DNA of 64,000 nucleotides from Aphanomyces cochlioides. Taxonomy: Eukaryota > Oomycota > Saprolegniomycetes > Saprolegniales > Verrucalvaceae. Below are positions 56,811 through 64,000 of the stretch, one piece after another. The stretch's first letter is position 1; the number at the start of each line of letters is the position of its first letter. The stretch lies in the NCBI GenBank assembly GCA_019828595.1, contig JAHQRK010000010.1, forward strand, positions 682,001-746,000. The letters are read 5' to 3'. The translations under genes were made by a program, and so were the position numbers. The notes under the pieces are model-generated. The model searched no databases. It was not told where the DNA came from and was given only the letters and a program-made list of their open reading frames with translations.

Positions 56811-57503
56811 TCAAATGTAGTCTGACGTGACGACATCACAGTCGTCCCATTTTTTCACCGCAGCCATCGGCGGCGGAGCACACTTCCATCCAAAGTAGAA
56901 AAAGGCACCAAGGCAGCAGTAGAAAACACTACGCAAGATCACACCATCGACGGGAATGTCATAAGCAAATAGGTAGACGCCAGTGCAGAAGAGCGCTAGA
57001 GCCACCGCGATGGCAGCGTCTGCCTTTCGAAGAGGTTGCATAAATTGGTCGCGAAAGACCAAGCGCCGGACAACGACAAGGGAGAAACCGACGAGGACCA
57101 TAAGGAGCGAGTATGAATGCTCGTAAGGCCCGTCTTTTACTCGCATGATCCACGCAAGTGAAAAACCAACGTAGCGCAGGATAATGTTGATGTTTTCGTT
57201 CTTGATTGAGAGATGGTGGACCACAAGGAGGTAGAGGAATGCGAGCCAAAGCACATCGAGGATATTGCTCCACTGAGCGTACGCCAAAAAGAGTGGGGCG
57301 TTGTACGCTTTGCCATAGAGCTCCGCACCATTCGTCATGCACGAAATAAAGACGTGGAAGATGCCAATGTACATTTCAAAATGACGCTGGTTGCGTTTCA
57401 AGAGCCCAATCGATGGAATTACAGACAAATCCGACGCGACACGCAGTGGAAACGCAACACCAAGGCTAAAGGCAGCGGACGCAATATTCACGACAGTGTC
57501 CAT
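56811..57503 (-). CDS. Multi-pass membrane protein, unknown
   Basis: A single exon, 230 aa from the ATG at 57503 (MDTVVNIASAAFSLGVAF). About six hydrophobic segments: IASAAFSLGVAFPL, YIGIFHVFISCM, ILDVLWLAFLYLLVVHHL, LLMVLVGFSLVVV, AAIAVALALFCTGVYLF and FYCCLGAFFYFGW. An acidic/aromatic loop (HFEMYIGIFHV..GAELYG) contains charged residues within the membrane region. The C-terminus (KKWDDCDVVTSDYI) is polar. The pattern is vaguely like TMEM8/myomaker-type proteins, but I would not name it. Codons upstream of 57503 lack an ATG. Confidence 0.7.
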   Translation of the reverse strand: MDTVVNIASAAFSLGVAFPLRVASDLSVIPSIGLLKRNQRHFEMYIGIFHVFISCMTNGAELYGKAYNAPLFLAYAQWSNILDVLWLAFLYLLVVHHLSIKNENINIILRYVGFSLAWIMRVKDGPYEHSYSLLMVLVGFSLVVVRRLVFRDQFMQPLRKADAAIAVALALFCTGVYLFAYDIPVDGVILRSVFYCCLGAFFYFGWKCAPPPMAAVKKWDDCDVVTSDYI

Positions 57504-57713
57504 GACTCCTCCCGCGGTAAAATGATAATGAACGGCCACTGATTCAGATGATCTTCAAATTTTCTTTCCTTCGGTGACTCTTCAAGATACGCCTTTTACA
57601 GGGTATATCCATTTGATTTTCATTCATCAACGTGGGTTTTTGCGATTCAAATACCCGACATTTGTATATCTAACCACCACCAAATCAAAGGGACACTGAT
57701 GCGAATCTTGTGA

Positions 57714-60700
57714 CTAGACACAAACATGGAGCTTTCCTTCGTCTGTGCCGACTACGACGCAATGCTGGAGGACAACAACCGCTTGGATTAACTGGCGGGA
57801 CTTGGCTTCGAGCCACACAAGTTTGGTTCGTCGACCTGTGGGAGGTTGGGGCGACAGGCACATAGTTGCAAGTCTGGTGCCATGGCCGACGACTAGCCAA
57901 ACTGACCCATCAGGACGATTGTTACAATCAATTTGAGAAGCTTCAATATTTTCGGGGAGGTTTGTAATAGCAGTGACAATCTGAAGCTCAGGCCATCGCC
58001 AAAGCACTGCTAATTTGTCGGCCCCAACGGTGAGAAATAAAGTAGGGCTTACAGCTTGAACCATGACGACTTTGGCGTCGTGACCCTTCCATGTGCAATG
58101 TACACCACCAGTGCACCGATTAAGCAATGCTACTTGGCCAGACAAGGCACCGACTGCCACGTAACCGTAGAGTTCACTAACACAAGTGACACAGCCTCGA
58201 ACGGTCCATTCTACCGCAGCTTTGGAGGAAGCACCGCGTTTTGGGTCCATTAGAGTAACCGTGTCAGCGGTAGCGACGACAAGAGGTCCAGAAGGTGATG
58301 CATGAATGGCCACAAGAGGCTGTGCCGGTTTCTTCCACTGCCATTTGCACTCGCGTGTAGTAACGTCGTAGAGATACACTGACTGGGCATCGCAAATCAC
58401 GCATTGCTGTCGCGCGTACGCAGATAGAACATACACTGGCCACTTGAAACGAAGCTGCCACACTAACTGAAGATCACACGCTCGCCAGAGGCGAACCAAA
58501 CCATCACCACTTGAGCTGAGTAGCCACCGAAAATCATCAACTACAGCAAATGCTCGGACGCGAGAGTCATGCGCCATAAGCTCATGGAGTACGTCTCCTC
58601 CGGACGTTGGTGGCCACAGCTGAGTCGCACATGTCCAACTCGGAGGTCCGTGCTTCTTTGGAGTATGAGGAGACAATTGGCTTCGCATCGAAACTACAAG
58701 CTTGGCCATTTTTGGCGTCAACAGCGTCATGTCAGGCAATGGGATTTTGACAATCGGGATCTTCGATGGCGTTGCTGATGAGAGAGACCAAGGAAGTCCA
58801 AGACATGTGTCAAAGTGTTCAAATCCAAGTAAGTGCTGGAATTGCTGCATATATGATGGGAACTGGGCTTCAGGAAATCGAACGAGGAATAGTCGAAGGG
58901 GTTGGCACAATTCTTGTTTGGTCATCTCAGTACCGACGATTTGCGCAATGCGAAGAGTTGTGTGCACAAGACTGCTCAGAGCAAGAGAGTCACAAGTCTT
59001 GGTCAAAGTCAAAAGGCGTAGCAAGGAAGGGATATGCAAAGAAGCCAAAGCTGGTGTCAGGAAGGCAAACAGTTGGCGAATTGTTTTCAAAAACATAAAT
59101 AGTTGGTATTTTTCGGCAGTCTAGCTTAAGTTAGGGTAAGATCTTCAAATAGTGGCCTACCATAGATGCGGGGGGTTGACGATTTACATTGATCAAAGAC
59201 TGCCGAACGTAAATAAATAAAGTGGGAATGGCTGACGTATGCACCACAGTTGGATGCAATTCCGAGCATAAACGCACAATGGCACGGCCAATGGCATATG
59301 GGGGCAAGAGCTTGGGTAAGGGCTTCGTTATTTTCAGCTTGAACTTTCCGGCAATATTCAAGAGTTGTGGCAATAGATTGTTTGCTCCAATAGACGGTCC
59401 CATCATTTCACAGCTTGCTAATTGACCCTACACGTGTTTTAGCCTCGAGCGCAAGAAGTATCCGTACCAATGCGTGCGCTGTTGCGCATTGAACGAGAGG
59501 ACTACCTTGACGCAACCAGTCAAAGAGGATTGGGAGAATGTGTTTCAGGACGAAGCACGAGCCAAGTTGATCCCATAGAATACCTAACATACCCTGTGGC
59601 GAGATTAAACACACTCGTAGGCCGTCATTGTCGTCAACTGATTCGTACAGGGTAAGAATCGGCCCCTGGACAAATTCACGCAACTTGTTCGAGTCAAGGA
59701 GGTGAAAAAGGAGTGGAACTAAACGAACCAGAGATTCATAAGCTTGTACGGGTGTCGATTTCGCCAGCAACACACTCACACACGACGATATCAAAGTAAA
59801 GCCTTCAGATGGAAAAGATCCTTCCAAGAGTTTCTCCGTTCGTTCAATCCAGTCGTCGCAAGTCACAAGCATTAAGTATTCGTACACATTGGTAAAATAT
59901 GCTGGGAATAGGTAAGACTGCGAAGTATGCGTTACTCGCTTGTTGTTTTGGATCTAAAATCATATTGTCAAGCTAGGCAAGAAGAGTTACAATACTTGCA
60001 ACAAGTCCTCAATGGAAGGTCTCAATTTTCGGTCAGGATTCACAAGACCCGCCACGAGTTGCTATGGAAACAACAGGTCACAACATACATACAGCTCGTT
60101 ACTTGGACAGCGGAGGGCATGGCGTTGGCTTGAAGGAGTGTACTATTTGAGACAGCCTGAGTATTGTTGACGTAATATTCGAGCGATTGTGGAGAAAAGA
60201 GTGGTTTAGCAAGGAAAATCTCAGCAATGATGCACCCAAGCGAAAAGCGTACATCGTTATCCAGATTGTAGCACGGCTCAAGCAACGAGGCATATCGCAT
60301 ACCAAAAACTTTCGATGTGTCAAAGTAAGTTTTGGGGTTGTGTTTTGTTTGTTTTAGGGCAAAATAATCTTCGTCAAACACCACAACGGGAGAAACTACC
60401 CCAACTTCCGGACTTGACAAAGAGCGTGTCAGGCTTCCGACTCGTTTTATCGGGTGCGGATAGGAAAATAACTGGTAAAAACCTCTGTGGGTGACATTCT
60501 TGGATTGCATGGCCTTGGATCCGGCCAATCCAACACCAAAATTCAAGTCAATCCATTGATGGAGCGCCGTTGACACCGCGTCGCTCTCAAGCACTCTCCG
60601 GTGAAATGCAATAAACGCATCAGGAGTTGAGCACCATGTCGGCAGCTCAACGGATTCCATGTCCTTGTGGATGGAAGTAAAGACTGAAGGATCGAGAAAG

Positions 60701-61890
60701 AATTCTGGAATGCATTCATCAGGCGACCACTCATACATTCGAGCAATTGATACTGGGTATTCTTTCGGCTCAAAATTTGATCTAACCACTCGCTGAAGAA
60801 TTGAGCGAGGCAACGCTCGGGCCATGTAAATAGCCACGGACAAATCAGTCAAGCTGGCGATCATGATGAGAACAAAATCAAGTAATAACCATACTTTTCA
60901 GGGACGTGATAGCCCGTTTGACTGTACATTTGGTCCAGCTGAGCGTCGCCTTTGGTGAGTCGGAATTTTGTTTTCGTAAAATCACGTAGGCTATGCTCAG
61001 AAGTGAAATCTGTTACCCATGGAACGATTGCGTGAGACGTGTTGGAAGCCTAAGTAGAGTATGAGCGATTAGACTGAAAACGTTTTACCATGGTGCGGCC
61101 TGCCGCAGCGTTAAGAGCCATGAGGTACTCAAGGTTTGAAACTTCGCCAGAGCACCAACGCTCGGTCAAACTTCTTGGAGATGGTGGCAAAGCAGCTGGC
61201 AGGGATACAAAAGGGGCCAGTTTGACTGTAAATCCATCGAATACAAAATGACGAGGTGTCAACTGCTGCTGAAATAAGGGAGTTGCATGGTGAGCAGCAA
61301 GCAGTATTTGATAGATGAGGAAACGGAATTGTAAATCCATCTCATAAGTCATCTATCCATTTACATCATAAGTCATCCCTAGCAACCCAAGTTACCTCTT
61401 CTTGTTTTTGGCGCTGCTGAAGAGAGATATCATGAAGCGAGCTTTTGGGCATAGGACACAAAACATATAAGGATCCATCTGTTGATGGAACGACAGAATG
61501 GAGTGGAGCTGTGCTTGGATGGATGGGCTCCATTGTTGAAGCTACACTTTCTGAAGATTCAACCGCTAGGTAAAACTGGTCGAGAAAAGCTTCTAACGTC
61601 GTTGTCGACATGTCACCAGGCATCGTAGAGTGTATTTCAGTATGCTCCAGCAGTGAATTAGTTGATTTGTGATTGAAATCTTCATCAAGAGTGGATGCAC
61701 TTTCTGACGAATCTCGTCTCTGCTTGGTCGAATCAATGTAGACAAGCCACTCGTGGCCGTCCTCTGTGCAAACTTTGACAAGAGCTACGTCATCTTGACT
61801 CGAATGGTAGGATTCCGGGTGCAATGGCGACGCAAATGGAACATCCAAAGCGCGGAAGATGCGCTCTTTCTGCACATCCCACGAAAGCAT
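57714..61890 (-). CDS. WDR81: WDR81-like BEACH-WD40 protein
   Basis: Eight exons (61890-61396, 61352-61089, 61049-60895, 60853-60103, 60061-59996, 59953-59434, 59384-59188, 59120-57714; introns 39-67 nt) give 1284 aa. After a kinase-like N-lobe region with [14 protein letters not shown], a reduced BEACH domain follows (about 255-425: [76 protein letters not shown]-type [11 protein letters not shown]). Then a pseudokinase C-lobe helix ([20 protein letters not shown]), alpha-helical repeats, and C-terminal WD40 repeats ([26 protein letters not shown]). This order is specific to WDR81, which acts with WDR91 in endosome phosphoinositide control and aggrephagy. It is shorter than animal WDR81. Confidence 0.82.
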
Positions 61891-62485
61891 CGCTTTCCGC
61901 ACTGCTGAGTGGAGAACTTGTATCCAATTGAAATGAAAATACTGTTAAAACTAATACTAAATGAGAGACGTATCAATTACAAGAGTTATTTCACATGTCT
62001 TTCAAAAATTCATATTTCCCGTATGTCTTCATGGTTTCACGCAGCCTTGCTTCACCTTGGCACATTGTGCAGTGCCTTCTTACCTCGACGAAATGCACTT
62101 AACGCCCGCACTGAATTAATCAAGGAGATAACTTATGTGGGAATAGTTTCTGTCAAAAATCGAACAAGATTGTTTTATCTCATTTTCGAAATTGATATTT
62201 CTTTGAAAGAGGTTTTAAGCATCTCTATTAACAGTGAAAGCAAGACGTGTTTGGAGACAATAAACTCGAGGCATATTTGGTCAACGTGTAGGACAAGACT
62301 CTTCTCATTCATGCCAGGACCCGCATCATACTTCAGAACGACTTAATTTACGTATCAAATTATAGAGGTATATGCAATTTTGGCATTTGTTATGAAAAAG
62401 ATTATTTCTTTACACAGGTTTGTAATATAGCCAATCGTATCGAAGCGTAGACAAGGCTGCCTTCCTCTCCAGTGAGTTTTCCGAG
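61891..62485. other. Divergent intergenic region, 595 bp
   Basis: It lies between the WDR81 and S18 genes. A 145-codon plus frame (61909-62346) has no recognisable feature and AT-rich composition. No CCGGAT box found. Confidence 0.5.
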
Positions 62486-63424
62486 ATGAAAATGAGTGGC
62501 TTGGTATATCGGGTCGGCCGCTCTGTGAGCGCTCGTTTGCGTACTGCGCCTGCCGTGAGGTCATGCTCTGTACGCATGTTCAGCGATGGTATGTCTCTTT
62601 TGACCGAATGTAGAAACTCATAGTTTAACAGACACGAAAACGACAGATCGATGGGTCATTGGCGACGTCGATGACAAAGCCACGGATATCTTGAAGCTTG
62701 TCAAAGAAGACTTGGAAAAGGACCAAGTCAACCAAGAACCTGAAGTGATCGTTGCTGGTATTGGCGAAGAACAGGAAACCTTTGTGATCCCACCGATGGA
62801 AAACGACTTGGATCCTTTGGAAGCCAACCCAAGTGATATTACCAGCGCTGACTTAAACGACGACGACGACGACGAAGCCGACACGCTGCAAGAAAAGGTC
62901 TACGACAACTGGGATGTCGATGAAGGCGATCTCATCTTGCCTGAAATGTTGAACTGGATGTTGCCAGATGCCCAACGTAAACCATTGCGTGCGCCCAAGA
63001 AGAAACTTTGGACAGAATTCGTCAAGGCCGACACTGACCCTGTTGAATTGGCTTTGGTATGTCCATTCCGTTGATCAAAATTCTCATGCGACGTATAGAA
63101 CACCGACTTGCTCCGATTGTTTATCTCGCCCAATGGCCGTATGCTCCCCCGCCGCTTCACAGGTCTTCGTGCCAAGCAACAAGTACGATTTGCCTATTTC
63201 AATTCTTGTGTTGATGCGTTTCCTAGCGCCAACTCGCAACTGCCATCAAGAACTCGCGTCAATTGGGTCTCTTGCCTTTCACGAGCCGCTACCCACTTCC
63301 ATCGCCAGAGCAAATGAAGGTCATGACTGCCCAAGCCGTGGCGCAATACGACAACTTCGACTTTGACTCTGCGGATCACGACGACAAGGAAGACGAATTT
63401 GATGCCATGTTTGTCGAGGATTAG
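62486..63424 (+). CDS. MRPS18: Mitochondrial small-subunit ribosomal protein S18 (bS18m)
   Basis: Four exons (62486-62588, 62632-63056, 63099-63182, 63227-63424) give 269 aa. The first exon encodes an Arg/Ser-rich mitochondrial presequence (MKMSGLVYRVGRSVSARLRT). A long acidic region follows (about 40-150, with DDDDDEADTLQEK), absent from bacterial S18. The S18 core is near residue 185: LFISPNGRMLPRRFTGLRAK then QQRQLATAIKNSRQLGLLPF-TS, the rRNA-binding helix pair. The tail is acidic (FDFDSADHDDKEDEFDAMF). Acts in the mitoribosome small subunit platform. The acidic extensions could be lineage-specific. Confidence 0.85.
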
Positions 63425-63794
63425 ATAAAACACGCGGTCATTAGGGTGTGTATACTATGTTGACATCTTTATTCCATGGACTCGGCAAGATGTGTATTTT
63501 ATCTACTCATGTACCTAACTTACGTTAGCCAAAGCCAAGACAAAGTAGGTAAAACGCTATACTTTTGATGGGTACAGAATTAGTCAATTTGATTGAACCG
63601 GTAAAGTGTTAGGGTACATCTCTACACTAAATAAAATCATATTGGTGCAGTAGGTACAGAAGAAACAAAATTAAATTGAGAATTGGGGTAATCGAGGGAA
63701 GACAATACGCGTCACGAGGAAATCGTCGGCATGATGGAGTTTGCATAGCTTTGTTCTTTTATATATATACCACTACAGCTAGTTACATGTGTGT
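63425..63794. other. Convergent 3' intergenic stretch
   Basis: 370 bp between two convergent genes. A TATATATATA run (63760-63770) and AT-rich DNA; no gene or element seen. Confidence 0.5.
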
Positions 63795-64000
63795 CTAGTC
63801 GCTCTCGGCGTCTTGCTTCTTCTTCTTCTTCTTTGACTTCTTCTTCTCAGGTTCAGCCACGTCTTCATCGACTTCAGTCGATTCTTCACGCTTGCTCTTC
63901 TTCTTTTCCTTCTTTTCCTTCTTTTCCTTCTTCACTGCATCCTCAGAAGGCTCGTCGTCTTTGACTTCTTGGATCAATGGAGTCGAGGCAGCAGGTTCAG
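63795..64000 (-). CDS. Lysine-rich C-terminus of a gene running off the right edge
   Basis: The frame is open from the window edge: EPAASTPLIQEVKDDEPSED followed by alternating KKEKKEKKEKKKSKREES, an acidic segment (TEVDEDVAEPE) and a final KKKSKKKKKKQDAESD, with the stop at 63795-63797. Such KKE/D tails are typical of nucleolar proteins (NOP56, NOP58, dyskerin), but a repetitive tail alone cannot identify the protein. The domain-bearing part lies outside the window. Confidence 0.6.
   Translation of the reverse strand, partial: EPAASTPLIQEVKDDEPSEDAVKKEKKEKKEKKKSKREESTEVDEDVAEPEKKKSKKKKKKQDAESD

Noticed and set aside
61909..62346. 145-codon plus frame upstream of S18
   Set aside because: AT-rich translation without recognisable segments; more likely a divergent promoter region.
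63820..63940. CTTCTT-rich run considered as a simple-sequence repeat
   Set aside because: It codes in frame for the lysine-rich tail of the gene at the right edge.

Overview
The window is nuclear DNA of a flagellated eukaryote, most likely an oomycete of the Saprolegniales (Aphanomyces-like). The grounds are very compact spacing, about 104 inferred GT-AG introns of only 37-67 nt, ankyrin proteins with the AAAGGHLDIVKFLH-type repeat common in water moulds, genes for a motile flagellum, and DNA transposons of the PIF/Harbinger and pogo/Tigger types. No bacterial operon, CRISPR array, rRNA or convincing tRNA was seen. The genus is inference. For every multi-exon gene the joined exons give a length divisible by three and no internal stop.

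Layout. 1-6.05 kb holds three PIF/Harbinger elements head to tail. Each has a DDE transposase (+) facing a Myb/SANT-like accessory gene (-), and all are broken by frameshifts or stops. 7.3-8.8 kb carries a complex I assembly factor (CIA30/NDUFAF1) and TRM112. 8.9-13.2 kb has two pogo-like elements with clear terminal inverted repeats, separated by a palindromic MITE. 13.6-18.6 kb holds a peroxisomal enoyl-CoA reductase ending in SKL, a mitochondrial VOC/glyoxalase protein and a queuine tRNA-ribosyltransferase. 20-28 kb holds small unknown genes, an ankyrin protein, a SAS-6-like protein, a CDK9/CDK12-type kinase, a CFAP157-like flagellar protein and an unknown protein. 28.4-32.2 kb is the second-largest subunit of RNA polymerase I.

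33-45.6 kb has two tandem Old Yellow Enzyme genes, a Pellino-type E3 ligase, an outer-dynein-arm docking protein (ODA1/CCDC114), an orphan helical protein, a second ankyrin protein, an unknown protein, the augmin subunit HAUS5 and SDHAF3. 45.7-51.3 kb is one 1720-aa multidomain gene (zinc fingers, FN3, TPR-like, WD40, LysM). 51.4-63.4 kb holds an LRR/coiled-coil protein, a Tctex-type dynein light chain, a HAD-like protein, a multi-pass membrane protein, a WDR81 homologue (BEACH-WD40) and mitochondrial ribosomal protein S18. A lysine-rich C-terminus runs off the right edge.

Common threads. Several genes serve the centriole, flagellum or spindle (SAS-6-like, CFAP157, ODA1, HAUS5, a Tctex light chain, possibly the LRR protein). 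Others serve mitochondria (CIA30, SDHAF3, S18, VOC). A short oriented motif, TTATCCGGA, lies just upstream of at least nine genes, usually in the sense orientation, and is the most interesting non-coding signal in the window. The whole architecture of the 1720-aa gene is one I do not recognise from any named family.
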